Positions 46,039-57,649 of a stretch of 64,000 nt of DNA are shown here, in pieces. The notes under the pieces are model-generated. The model did not search any database. It was not told the origin of the DNA and saw only the letters and a program-made list of their open reading frames with translations. The DNA is from Canna indica (taxonomy: Eukaryota; Streptophyta; Magnoliopsida; Zingiberales; Cannaceae), in assembly GCA_034359265.1 (NCBI GenBank), contig CP136891.1:38556001-38620000 (forward strand), written 5' to 3'. Position numbers and translations under genes: made by a program. The stretch's first letter is position 1, and every line of letters begins with the position of its first letter.

Positions 46039-46083
46039 GATTCTGTCAATCAATGACAATTTCTTTGGTTAATGTCTTTAGGT

Positions 46084-46333
46084 GAGATTGTCCTATTCCA
46101 TTCGGGATTTATGTTATTCGTACTGCACTTACGTTTTTATTTTAACTATTAACTAATTATTCTAAATTTCGACAACATCTCCCTACAGTTCTCCGAATAC
46201 GCATATCATCTGGGCGCGTATCGGAGAACAAGAGAGATGTTGCCGAATTTTAGAATAATTAGTTAACAGTTAAAATAAAAACGTAAGTGCAGTACAAATA
46301 ACTATATTCCCAAATTGTCCAATCAGGGACAAT
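46084..46333. repeat. Long palindrome upstream of TNPD stub (CACTA-3)
   Basis: Counterpart of 14493-14746, with the same arms and centre. Confidence 0.85.
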
Positions 46334-46507
46334 TCAAGAATTGTACGTCGTATAAAAGATCATCTACTTCTTTTACACGAACATACAATTCCCGAACGGA
46401 TCTAAGGTTTTGCTAAATCATATCCGATTCGTCGATGCGTACATGAAACATATCAACTCGTCGGATGGATGATTATTTTCTAAATGTTTCGAGACAGTTC
46501 GAGTCCA

Positions 46508-46663
46508 TATTGGACGATTTCGGCGCGCGTCCGAAGTGGACGATTCCGGCGCGAGTCCGAAGTGGATGATTCCGGCGCGAGTCCGAAGTGGACGATTCCG
46601 GTGCGAGTCCGAATTGGACGATTCCGGCGCGCGTCCGAAGTGGACGATTTCGGCGCGCGTCCG
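46508..46663. repeat. 26-bp tandem repeat, six units (CACTA-3)
   Basis: Units start at 46508, 46534, 46560, 46586, 46612 and 46638. Confidence 0.88.
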
Positions 46664-47067
46664 AAATTAATCTAAACACTAATAATTAATCTAACAAATT
46701 AAACAATTAATCTAAACAATTATAAAATAATTAATTAACAATTTCAAAACAATAATATATATATATATATATAAATTCCGGCGCCGGAGTCCACCCTCCG
46801 GCGCCGGCGTACAGTGGCCGGACACACTGTCCGGCCACTGTAGAAGGTCCGGCGGCGGCCATAGGCCGACCGCCGCCGGCCGAAACCCTAGAAATAGGGT
46901 TTCGATCGGATTTTAACCTATACTCCGGCCGAAACATAGTGAGAGCCGGCCGGCCGATCAACATACCGGCAGCGGTGGCGAGAGGCGTCGGCAGCAGCGG
47001 CGAGAGGCGTCGGCAGGAGCGGCGGCGGCAGCAGCGGGAGGAAGAAGGGTCGGGCGCAAGAGCGTGC

Positions 47068-47078
47068 CCTATATAAAC
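47068..47078 (-). promoter_or_regulatory. TATA-like box of CACTA-3
   Basis: TTTATATAGGG on the minus strand at the inner edge of the right subterminal array, as in the two sister elements. Confidence 0.45.
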
Positions 47079-47859
47079 TTATCAGCAACGGCTCACTCGC
47101 CCGTTAGAAAGCCGTTGCTGATAAGTTATCATCAGCAACGGCTCACTTATCCGTTAGCAAGCCGTTGCTGAAGATTAAAAAATCAGCAACGGCTCGCCTT
47201 TCCGTCAGAAAGCCGTTGCTGATAATTAAAATAATCAGCAACGGCTCGGGTTTCCGTTAGAACGCCGTTGCAGATACAAATATCTGCAACGGCTTGGGCG
47301 GCCGTAAGAATGCCGTTGCAAATAGCAACGGCTTGAGCGGCCGTTGCTGATAGCCGTTGCTGAAGATCAAGTTTCTAGTAGTGACACCCGAAAGTATCCC
47401 GCCTTCCTATTGAGAGCACTCTCCCACCTCAACCTAAGTACAACTCAACTAATCCTAGTAAACTACGTTTACAATGATGGGTTTAAGCCTTAACACCAAG
47501 GCAACCACCAACTAAATCAAACCTAGCAACCTAGGTTTACACAAATGGTATACAATAAAAATAACTAAGAAAGTACAATAACAATTGGAGCAATAAACAA
47601 ATTAAACTATACTTAGCTCCAAAAGAAACTCTCTAGTCCTCTTGATGTCTTGAGAAGATGATTCTTGAAGCTAGGTTCAAAGGCTAGATCAAGATTTTAT
47701 CATTGAAACTAGGGATTGCAAAGAGATGGCTCAAGAAATTCTTTAGAGATGATCAAATATGGCTCAATGAAAGCTTGGATAAACCATTGAAGGCTTGGAA
47801 GAGAGTTTAGGGTGGGTATTTATAACCCCCAAATGAAATGGCTCATCAACGGGCGTATT

Positions 47860-48545
47860 TTTGCTCGTTGACGACGCTTGGTCGCTTGTCGATTGATCAT
47901 CAGTTGATCGATGGATCGACTGCCCAAGCGATCGCGGCATTCTGCCGCTTCTGGGCGCACTTTGGTCGACCGACCGATCGACCGAATTGGCTACTACCAA
48001 TTTTCTGCCACATTTGATCGATCGATCGGTCGACCGAATTGACTACTGCCAATTTTTGACCCTATTCGGTCAACCGACCGGTCGATCGAAACTGGAAAAA
48101 TCAACCCAGTTTGCTGATTTTTTTGCTCGTTTGCTCATTTTTGGGTTCCGACTTCGCTAAGTCTACTTATATAATATTTCTTAATGATCGGAAAACTAGC
48201 CATTTCCGCCGTCTGGTCGATGGCCGTTTCCGCCATCAATGGCTCATCAACGGGTGGAAAACTAGCCATTTCCTCCGTCTGGTCGATGGCCGATCGATCG
48301 TCGGTCGATCGACCGAAAGCAAATTGCCGCTTTCTAGCATACTTCGGTAGATTGACCAGTCGACCGAATTGGCTACTGTCAATTTTCGACCAACTTCGGT
48401 CGATCGATCTGTCGATCGAATTGGCTACTGCCAAATTCTAGCATAGTTCGGTCGACCGAACCTGGGCAGGGCAGATTTCTTTGCTTGGTTTGTTCGTTTT
48501 CTGATTCCGTCTTCGCTAAGTCTACTTATATAACATTTATTAACT
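47860..48545. repeat. GGTCGATCGACC palindrome-rich repeat block in copia LTR
   Basis: Segments such as GGTCGACCGAATTGGCTACT recur at about 60-70 bp spacing. The block from about 48110 returns near 48475 (both contain CTTCGCTAAGTCTACTTATA). A 72-bp internal duplication (GGAAAACTAGCCATTTCC) begins at 48189 and 48261. Confidence 0.7.
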
Positions 48546-49329
48546 TTAAGTTAATTACTTTAAAACATAAATGTTATATAAGGATTACCCCCCATTTGGA
48601 TTCAATAAAAGTATCTAAAAAATCAAAATCCTTAAGAATCAAAATCTAGTTTTTGGGGTCTAGTACAAATTTCCGGAAAACGAAAATTTTCTAATCTTCC
48701 GTGTCAAGTATGAGTAGCTAAAGGCTTCTAAAAAGTCCTTAAAAATATCTCGTTATCTAGTTTTAACCCAAGGAATAATTACCGTCATTTTTTGTGTCAA
48801 GAAAATATCTAGGTCATATAGCCCTTCAAGGAGCTCCCTAGGCTTAGTGAATTTCGGGGCGACTTCCGAGTTTTTATGTTTTGGGGTTCGGGATTGGTTT
48901 TTGGGTTTCTTAGCATCATCATGAGGATTTATAATTTATCTAGATACCCTAAATCTAAACTCTATCTTCCCGAAGAATCCCGAGCGTTGACGAGCATCCT
49001 TGCCGATTTCTCCGATTTCTTCGATTTTTCCGATCGGTGACGTCGTGCGCTAACCGATATGGAATCTGAAAGTATTTCTCAATAAAACAATAGTTTCATA
49101 TTTGTTATCATCAAAACCGATATTAAGACCAATGTTGAAAATCTTAAGCCAACAGTTGCTGGGTCTAATTTGATCGAGCCTAGTAGTACTAGTCCAGTCC
49201 ACACCCTCTGGGCTTGGTCGAAGTCTAGATGACTGTGTATCGAGCTTTAAGTAGATCAAGTTAACTTCCCGACTTCAGTTTTTTTGCAGCTCTAAGGAAT
49301 TTTTGAAAATATTTTACCATGTTGTGTTT

Positions 49330-49690
49330 AGCCATTGTAAAGGCTGAGTTGTGTAAGTGATCGTAGAAGCCGAGCTGGATCAAGCAATCGTAAAGGTCGA
49401 GTAGGAGCGAACGACCGTAGAGGTCGAGTATGAGCAAACGACCGTAGAGGCTGAGTAGTAGCAAGAAATCGTAGAGGTCGAGTTGGAGCAAGCGATTGTA
49501 GAGGTCGAGTAGGAGCAAGCGACCGTAGAGGTCAAGTTGGAGAGAGCAACCATAAAGGCTGAGCTGGAGCAGGCGATCGTAAAGGTCGAGTAGGAGCAAG
49601 CGACTGTAGAAGTCGAGTTGGAGTGATCGACTGTAGAGGTAGAGTTGGAGCAGCCGACTGTAGAGGTCGACTTGGAGCGAGCGACCGTAA
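49330..49690. repeat. 27-bp minisatellite, about 13 units
   Basis: Unit CGTAGAGGTCGAGTTGGAGC plus AAGCGAC; starts at 49389, 49416 and 49443 show the 27-bp period. Because 27 is nine codons, frames stay open on the minus strand (49261-49710, a nonapeptide of LYSRLLQLD type; a second frame gives STSTV repeats). I regard these as by-products of the period and not genes. Confidence 0.85.
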
Positions 49691-50760
49691 TGTTCATGCA
49701 TATCATTCAAATCAACATGAACCCAACATTTTTATTTTCCACACTTTGGCTAATTAAAATCATTATCAACTAAAATACATAGAAACTGGACCCATAAAAG
49801 GAAGCAAAATTTGACCACCTCACCAACTGATGTCATCTTACAAGACTGATAAAGTTATAAACTAAAATCATCATCCAAACATCACTAGCTAATCACACCA
49901 AACCAACCCACAACATATTCAAATAGAATGCCTCTTTAGTCAGCTTCATTGACCAAATCACTCATTTCCGTCACTAAATTTTCAACATCAATTGAACAAA
50001 TTGGCAACCATGAAATCATTTGAAAAGTTGTTGGAACTAACTAATACAAACTCTATTTATGAATTTTTCCTAATTAAAGCAATAATTAATTAAGAGGCAA
50101 AAATAATTTAACACAATATAGTAAGAAGCAGATAAAATAGTTAATTAGTTATATTAGTTATAAATCATGTGATGATGCAAAACCAATTATACTGGGTCCA
50201 ACTATCCAATTTATATTTCTAGTTTTAAATTAAAGTTAATTAGTTAAAAAATTTGGAGAGGAGTTGATTTAATTGAATATAAATTATGAATATTTTACTT
50301 TTATTTTTCAATTTCACATTTGAAACTATTCACAAATTATAAATATTTTAAAAATGAGTAGTTATAATATATCACAATATTTTTAATCTTCGATCGAAAA
50401 TTCAAACTTGGTCTGGGACTATTTTTTTATGAAATAATTGAATCGATTAGGTTGAAATTTAGGAGGCTAATTGATGGAAAATTGGTATGGATTGAGAAAT
50501 TAAAATTAGGGATTAAATTGGATTACTTTAAAATATGAGGACTATATTGAAATTTAACCCTTTAAAATAATTAGGGAGGCTAATGAGATAAATTTTTTTG
50601 AATTAGAAGTGGGAAAGGTGAGGAATAATAAATCTTAACAAATCTGAGGGTAGAATTGGAAATGAAGGGCAAATTTAAGCCGGTGTTTAAATTCAAGTCT
50701 TCTTAATACGCTTGCTATGGTTTTCTCTTCTAACTCCACCCTACTCCATCTCTTGCTTCC
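49691..50760. other. Upstream region of the RINGv gene
   Basis: AT-rich, no transposon end recognised and no clear TATA box that I would defend. It should contain the promoter of the following gene. Confidence 0.4.
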
Positions 50761-50827
50761 TCTTCCTCGTCGTCGTCCTCCTCCTCTTCCTCTCTTCCTT
50801 CACTTCGAAATATCGAAGCCCTACCTT
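50761..50827 (+). other. Probable 5' UTR exon 1 of the RINGv gene
   Basis: CT-rich sequence (CTTCCTCGTCGTCGTCC) ends at CTACCTT with a consensus donor GTAAGT at 50828. The next good acceptor (TTTTGTTTTGCAG) is at 51300. A 27-bp exon (51301-51327) ending at AAAG/GTAACT may follow. The transcription start is not determined. Confidence 0.45.
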
Positions 50828-51300
50828 GTAAGTCTCCTTCTCCTCTCCATCGAGGTTTTTGAGTTTCCTCGGTTACTTCGTTTGTAGAGATGGGGTTTGG
50901 GAGGGGAGATTTGTCGAGGTCCGGTAGATGATTCATATTTCCTCCTTTGTTGCCTTCTTCAGATGTATATGAGATTATTGACTTTCTTTATTCCACATTT
51001 TGATCGGTATGGTTCTTTAATGCTTTTAATCAATTGAAGGTACTTCCTTTTTAGGAAAATTAATTGCCTTTTTCGCGATTCCCCATTTATTGCTTTTGGT
51101 GGCCGATTGGATTTTTATTAGTCTGTTCCCTTCTCTCCCTTCTCAGTCTCTTCGGTTTCTTTGTGTGATTAGATAAAGGTGACATCTTTGTTCCCTCCTC
51201 TGCTTCAATTTGTTTATAGTCTTCCCACAACCCCCCTCCCGTTCAAAGATATATTTACCGTTATTTCTTATGTTTACTCATTGTCAATTTTGTTTTGCAG

Positions 51301-51327
51301 CTCGGTGACCTGTTCTACATTGTAAAG
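51301..51327 (+). other. Probable 27-nt 5' UTR mini-exon of the RINGv gene
   Basis: It is bounded by TTTTGCAG and GTAACT. The following 134-bp intron ends in AAATTCTAG at 51461, four bases before the start codon. Confidence 0.4.
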
Positions 51328-51465
51328 GTAACTCTTTTCCCCATTGTGGGGGTTGCTTGAATCCAATTTTGGATTGATATGTTATGTTTTCTTGGAATTT
51401 GAAGGTATCGTTATGTTAGGTTCTGAGTTTATTGTTTAAATATGGTCTTTAAAAATTCTAGGACA

Positions 51466-54001
51466 ATGGGCGATCATCTTGCTTTATTGGTGAACCACCT
51501 TCTTACGGAGTGGACACTCGAAGAGGCAATTCATAGTAGGAAGCCTGGGCAGATTGATTCGGCCCCCTCGTCTTTGGATGATAAAGGCAAAGAAATCACT
51601 CCAAAGAGAAACTTTGGAGGCAGGACCTCTTTGGGGCAATTGGTCGAGTGCCGTATTTGCCAAGAAGAAGAGGAAGACTGCAACATGGAGATCCCTTGTT
51701 CATGCTGTGGCAGCTTGAAGGTAAATAAATGATTTTTTTTTTAACCTGCCTTTATTTTTTTTGTCAATATAGACATGTTTCAACTCCTTATTTAATAAGT
51801 TGGTTTATAGCCAACTTATAGCCTCTGAACTGATATTCCCGTAATTTACTGCATACATATTAACTACACTTAATATATTAGATGTGAAAAATAACTACTG
51901 TCATGGCTAAAGTTCTAATATCATTAATATTGTTTCGTCTTTACTTTTGGACACTTCTGCATGGAATCTGTTGTTTGCACTTAGTAAATCTTTTGAAGCC
52001 TTTCAATAATTGAAATACAATTTTTCAATCGAAAACTTGCTTGAGAGCTGTATGGTTGAGTTTATGCCAAATAGTTGTCATGTTTTCTTGATACTATATT
52101 CTTGTTCTTTCATAGCGTACCATTCTTTTAGATTAGTTATCATTGATCTTCATGCTTATTTTGGAGTATTGGCTCATTGGATTGCATTAACGAGTTCTCT
52201 GGACTCAGATTTTGATATTTCTAGATTATGCTAGTGTGTTTTCAATACATTAGCACAGTTTCTTTGCTTTAATTCACTAGAGTGGTGAACTTATGAAAGA
52301 ATTTCACTTTCATGGTTGATTGTAGTGTCATGATATTTTGTAAGGAAAAACAGTGTCATGATTCTGAAAATCAACCAGAATCAGTGGATCTACCACCTTT
52401 ACCACTTAAAGCATAAAATACCTGTTGCAAATCCAATTAAAAAATATTCTCATTAATGAAAATTTGGAAGTTATCTGGGAAAATTTTCTCATCAGCCATC
52501 CATAATAATTTGCAAAATAGAATAAATAACCTATTTTGCCTGTTTTGTAAAGCCTTAAAGGTGTCTACAAGATACTTCTAAACCCTAGGTGGTCGTGTTT
52601 TATGTTTTCATTTTCACCACTATTACTTAAGTCTTTGATATTTGTAAAATTTGAAAGTCAAAACATCATTGATCCCTTTCCTCCTAATTGCAGTATGCTC
52701 ACCGAAAATGTATTCAAAGATGGTGCAATGAGAAGGGTGACACAATTTGTGAAATTTGTCTCCAGGTGATGATTCTTTTCTTTATTTTGTCAGGCATGAC
52801 AATTCTACAACTTAACATTTTGTGCTCACTTTGGTAAATGCTTGACTATCATACATCTGAATCTGAGATTTGATTCTTTCTCAATAAGCAATCACCACTT
52901 GCAGATTAGATATCAGATATTTCATCTAGTCATCTACATTGATATATCATTTGAATTATTTTAGGTTCTTATTTTCTTTTTTGGCAACATATTGCTTCCG
53001 TGATTTATAATCCTTTTTCTGTCATATTCAGCAATTTCAACCAGGTTATACTGCTCCTCCACCATTGTTTGATTATACAACTCTACCTATAAACTTCAGG
53101 TATACCCTTTAGACTAATAATTTCTTTTCTGTTACTGCTAATCCTCAACCTGGGTGACTAGGATTTGATTAGCAGAAACAGCAGGGATAAGGCTGCATGA
53201 ACTAGTTCTCCCTAGACCTTGAACTTGCACAAAAACTCAGTATTACTAGTTTTGCATATGTAAAAAGATTTCCATCATTCTAGCAAGGTCACTGATACTA
53301 CTCTTATGTTTCTCAGAGGAAATTGGAGGATTACCACACAGGAAATTCATGACTCTCACATCATAACATTGGCTCCATTGGAGCATGATATTATGCGTCA
53401 TCTTGGCAATGACCATTCTTCTCTAAGCATAAGAAGAACAGTTTGTTATCAGTCATTGGCACTAATAGTGAGTTTTCTTTAATAAGCATTTCAGTGGAGT
53501 AAATTCTTCTCTTCTTATGCTTTTATGTAGTTTGATAGAACCTTGGCACAATTTTGTTTTATCCAGTTCATGGTACTTATGGTTCTATATCAAATTCTCC
53601 CTCTCATGATCAATGGAGCTGATCCGAACATTTTGGCTTTCTTCTTGGTAAATTTCTAAAACTTAGGCAATAAAATTGATGATTTGCTTTATTGTGTTGA
53701 TCTAATTATTAGCCGTATGACTCTACTTATATATGCACAGTTGGAAAAAAAGCAATTGGCATTGGAGATTGTTGGAATCCTTTTGCTACTCTTGGTTACT
53801 ATCCGAACCATAAGGACATTCCATCAGTATCAGGTAACATTTGTTTTGCTACCTTTTTTGCAAAAACATGTTTTGTAACATGTTGGAGTCTCATTTCAGG
53901 TAACTCGACAACTGTCTAATCCAGCTCAAGGAGAGAACCAAAACTTGGTTCATTCATATACTCTGGTGCGTCCTCGAAGGATCCACAACCAAATGTCCTA
54001 G
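51466..54001 (+). CDS. RING-CH (RINGv) zinc-finger membrane E3 ubiquitin ligase, seven coding exons, 273 aa
   Basis: Exons: 51466-51720, 52694-52765, 53032-53099, 53317-53467, 53567-53647, 53741-53833 and 53900-54001. All have GT-AG introns, with phases 0,0,2,0,0,0, giving 273 residues. The ATG follows the acceptor at 51461; an upstream in-frame ATG (51442) lies in the intron. RING-CH ligands: Cys62, Cys65, Cys78, Cys80, His88, Cys91, Cys104 and Cys107 (CRIC, PCSC, AHRKC, CEIC), the C4HC3 order of MARCH-type ligases. [18 protein letters not shown] is the plant DUF3675-type segment after the finger. Two membrane segments are predicted, about residues 174-197 and 215-230, with a basic C-tail. 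It should transfer ubiquitin at a membrane. The last intron is only 66 bp and both its borders read CAGGTAAC. No lesion is visible; this is the one host gene that looks functional. Confidence 0.93.
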
Positions 54002-54365
54002 CATTAAGCAGCGCTAACTCGAAGAATAAGAGAATAATCTCATCACCTGGTGTCGCAAGAAGAGGTCAAACAACAAAAAATTGTAAAAAAAAATGAAAAT
54101 GAAGATGAATCAAAATGGTTCTGCTTCAGTGGGGGCTCAATTGTCGGATTTCGACTAAAGCATGCAGCTTTTTTTTTTGTTGCTCTGTACATAAAATGGT
54201 AGATATATCCATAGAAAGCCACTCACCACTGAATACTTTATGATGGTTGAAGTGGTTGCAATGCATATTCTGAAATGGTTATAATTTAGAGTTGAACTTA
54301 CAGGCAACCAAAAGGAAATTCTAGTTTACTTCAAACTCTGTTTTAAGCAAACTATGATTTATGCA

Positions 54366-54371
54366 ATAAAA
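54366..54371 (+). terminator. Possible polyadenylation signal of the RINGv gene
   Basis: AATAAA about 365 bp after the stop codon. Plant signals are weak and variable, so this is tentative. Confidence 0.35.
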
Positions 54372-54399
54372 TGAAGTTTTGATGAACATTCAGCAAGAC

Positions 54400-55218
54400 A
54401 GAATCCTATGAACAACGCTAGTTGATTATTAAAGAATATCGTATATTGATATTTAGGCAAATGTTACTATGCCCACCTATGATTTGTGGTCAACTATACT
54501 CTACTTCTTTTCAAGTATGAAATTTTCATTTGATACGAATGCGAAATGACTATGGTAATGTTTTAACACCAATTAAACACGCTATAGTGAAACATTCACT
54601 ATATTTTTAGGAGGCCAAATTATATAAGAATGTTATTTTTTCTAACTATAGACAAGATTAGTATGTCATGTACGTAAGGGGCAAAAGAATAATAGAAGTA
54701 TAACCATGGTTCAATGGTGGTAATTAAAGATATTTATCATTCTATATAAAAAAAGTCATGGAGTCTCACTAAAATATTTAGCTTGCAGAGGGAATCTCTC
54801 TCCTTCCTTCTAACCAATTCGAACACTGAGTATATATGATTGAAGGATCCCATAAATAGTCGAGGGGGTGACCCTCCTTGTCTCCATTAATTTCTGCTAG
54901 GCACTCTCATTAGATTAATCAGAACAGAGACATTAGAAGGATTTAGACATTGAGTGAAATAATTAATTCCATTCAGTAACATTGCTTTGGTTGAGGTTTC
55001 AGTAGCAAGTGAGCGAGAATGAAGTAACCACCTAAAATATGAGATTATGCAAAATGGAAGAAGCTAAAAAGTGAAGCAGATAGCCAGCTGACATCATATA
55101 GAATGAATTAAGAGAAAAGCAAGTAGCTGAAGTCACCAAAAGGCAATGATAAGATCACTTGAGAGTGGTTGGGGAAGCAACCAGAGCCACCTTAAAAGAA
55201 TCAAGTAATAAGATTGGT
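54400..55218. other. Gene-free intergenic sequence
   Basis: No domain or terminal repeat recognised. Confidence 0.4.
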
Positions 55219-57222
55219 GGTGCGTTTGGTATGCAACAATCTATCTGCATTGCAGGTAATATGACTTTTAAATTCCCGAGACTCATATTATTATATTTGG
55301 TTCGAACATTTTATCGATAATCTAAATTGTCCTGATAATCCACATTGCTGGCTTAAGGTTTTCTACCTTGGTCTTAATCTCAGTTTTGATGATAACAAAC
55401 ATGTAACTAATGCTTTAGTGAAAAATACTTTCAGGTTCCAAGTCGGTTAGCGTACGATGTCCGCAATCGGAAAAATAGAAGAAATCGGCAAGGATGCTCG
55501 TCGACGCTCAGGATTCTTCGGGAAGTTATAATTTATGTTTAGGGTGTCTAGCATGTATTGTAATCATCTTTTATGATACAAAGAACCCAAAAACCAAATC
55601 CAAATTCCAAAACATAAAAATCCGAAAATTGCCCTGAAATTCACTAAGCTTAGGGAGCTCCTTGGAAGGCTATATAACCTAGACATTTTCTTGACACCAA
55701 AAATATCGGTAATTGTCCCTTGGGTAGAAACTAGATAACAAGGTATTTTAAAGAATTTTTTGTAGCCTTTAGCCTACCCATATTTGAACCGGAAGATTAT
55801 AAAATTTTAGTTTTTCGAAAATTTGTACTAGACCCCAAAAGTTAGATTTTAATTATTAAGGATTTTGATTTTTTAGATATTTTTATTGAATCCAAATGAT
55901 GGATAATCCATATATAACATTTATGTTTTAAAGTTAATAAATGTTATATAAGTAGACTTAACGAAGACCGAAATCAGAAACGAACAAACAAAGCAAAAAA
56001 TTAGCCGTGCCCAGAGTCAGTCGACCAGCAGAAGGCATTTTGATCGCCCAAGTGGTTGACCGACCGATGCGTAGAACGGGCAGAATGCCTTCGGTCGACC
56101 GAACCTATGACCGGCGGTCGGTAACGGGCAAAAATCTGCCCGTTGAGAAGAGGGGAGCTCTCTCTTCTCTTCATAGCTTATAAATAGGAAGTCACAAGAG
56201 CCTTCCTCCATAATGTTGATCACTTCTAACCTCCTTGAGCCATCTTTTGATCAATTCTAAATCTTCGTTGAGCCAATCTTGTGAAAACTCTAGTTTCCAT
56301 GATACATCATTGATCTTGCCTTCAAGCTTTGAACGATTCATCATTGAGGCATCAAGAGGAACTTGGACTCGTGTTTGGATCTAAGTATTTGTTGTATTAT
56401 TTATTTGCTCCATTATTTGTGCATTTTTGTGATTTATTTCATTGTATTTGAGCTTGTAAAGACCTAGGTTGTTAGGTCTTAAAATTGGGTGGTTGCCTTG
56501 GTGTTAAGGCTTAAATCCACCATTGTAAACTTAGTTTACAATGATTAGTTGAGTTGTTCCTTAGGTTGAGGTGGAAGAGTGCTCTCGGTAAGAAGACGAA
56601 GACCTCCGCGTGTGGAAGTGCCTTAGGTTGAGAGCGAGACTCTTTGGATCAAAGTCCTTGTTGTAGGGGAAACAAGATTAATCTAGTAAAATTTAGTTTG
56701 GAAATCCTAAGCAGGGTGCTTTGGTAGTGGAGTAGGCATTGGGGCCGAACCATTATAAATCACCGTGTTTGCATTGTTTCTACTTGCGTTTGCTTAATTA
56801 GCATATTTACTTTGTTTCCGCTTGTTATTCAATTTGTTAATTGCCTAAGTAATCAAGTAGCGATTAAAATCAGAATTAGACGAAAATATTAGAAAACACA
56901 CTATTCACCCCCCTCTAGTGTGGCCATTTCACCAACACACATTACTATCAAAGTGATAATATGAATATCTCCCATATGAGGTGGATATGTGGATCACCAC
57001 CCAATGTTAATCATAAATTTTAACATTGTTTCTTTTTCATATATTCTTCTTCACGCAAAACATCCCCCAATTTTCACAAGAATTTTTTGATGATTTTTTA
57101 TAAAATAAAAAAATATAAAATTAGATTGTCAAATAAAATAATATTATATTATTAATAAATTGAATGTGTCAATCTCAATTGTGATAATGTGAAATATCAT
57201 TGTAACATTATCAAACACAACC
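55219..57222. mobile_element. Degraded MITE (Tourist-like) split by a solo LTR
   Basis: The left end GGTGCGTTTGGTATG pairs imperfectly with the right end ATTATCAAACACAACC. The two inner flanks of the LTR share GATAATATGA/GGTAATATGACT-type words. Net length is about 410 bp. The target duplication is not clear, so the superfamily is uncertain. Confidence 0.45.
55346..56937 (+). mobile_element. Copia solo LTR (1592 bp)
   Basis: It begins TGCTGGCTTAAGG and ends TGTGGCCATTTCACCAACA, with perfect 5-bp duplications CACAT (55341-55345 and 56938-56942). The first 110 bp match the LTR after the polypurine tract at 6528, which identifies the family. The middle carries two GGTCGACC-type segments (56020-56110), fewer than the copy at 47860-48545. 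No internal sequence is attached. Confidence 0.92.
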
Positions 57223-57649
57223 TTAGTTTTACAACAGAATGCTATTATTCAATTAGAATTTATTTTCTAAAAAGAAATAAAGGATTAATGTTGAGGGAGC
57301 AAAAACCGAAGACACCTGAGGGCGTGAACATGACATGGGGACAAACAAACGTGAAATGCTACTGAATGCTAACTCGTAGGTTGGCAGTTTGCAGGAAAAG
57401 GGGGCCAATTTGCAAGCAATACTGTCAACATCCGAAGGCAGCATTGTTTAAATAATGTTTCAGCACAAGATTTAACTTTACAAGTTAAATTAAATTACAT
57501 TAAATTATAATCAATCTCAATAGATTAATTATATACTATTAGTTAATTCTATTTGATAATGGAAGTAACATTTTTATAAAAACAAAAACAAATATAGAAT
57601 ACTAGAGAAGGCCACTCCCCACGCTAGAGGGAAGAGAAAGCAACGGATC
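57223..57649. other. Gene-free stretch before the LINE
   Basis: Nothing recognised; AT-rich. Confidence 0.4.

Larger units (their letters stand above)
43622..47383 (-). mobile_element. CACTA-3, internally deleted En/Spm-type transposon (3762 bp)
   Basis: It has the same termini as CACTA-1 and a perfect ACA duplication (43619-43621 and 47384-47386). Subterminal arrays lie at 43637-44018 and 47079-47366. It is colinear with CACTA-1 except that 3405 bp (CACTA-1 positions 10949-14353, nearly all of TNPD) are replaced by about 45 bp of filler at 45901-45945. It is therefore non-autonomous for cutting but retains the TNPA-like gene. It sits inside a copia LTR. Confidence 0.95.
43318..49154 (-). 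mobile_element. Copia LTR, minus orientation, split by CACTA-3
   Basis: On the minus strand it starts TGTTGGCTTAAG (49154) and ends CACTAGTGTGACCATTTCACCAACA-like (43318 reads TGTTGGTGAAATGGTCACAC on +). It matches the solo LTR at 55346-56937 and the truncated LTR at 6528. Net of CACTA-3 it is about 2.07 kb against 1.59 kb for the solo copy. The excess lies at 47860-48545, where GGTCGATCGACC-type repeats are expanded and a block of about 365 bp ending in CTTCGCTAAGTCTACTTATA is duplicated. Flanking 5-mers (GCTGT and GTTGC) do not match well. No internal region is attached. Confidence 0.75.

Noticed and set aside
43318..49154. Target duplication for the copia LTR split by CACTA-3
   Set aside because: The flanking 5-mers GCTGT and GTTGC do not match; I could not confirm it as a solo LTR.
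49261..49710. 149-residue minus-strand protein made of nonapeptide repeats
   Set aside because: Open only because the DNA period is 27 bp; a second frame is equally open and neither has a family match I can name.
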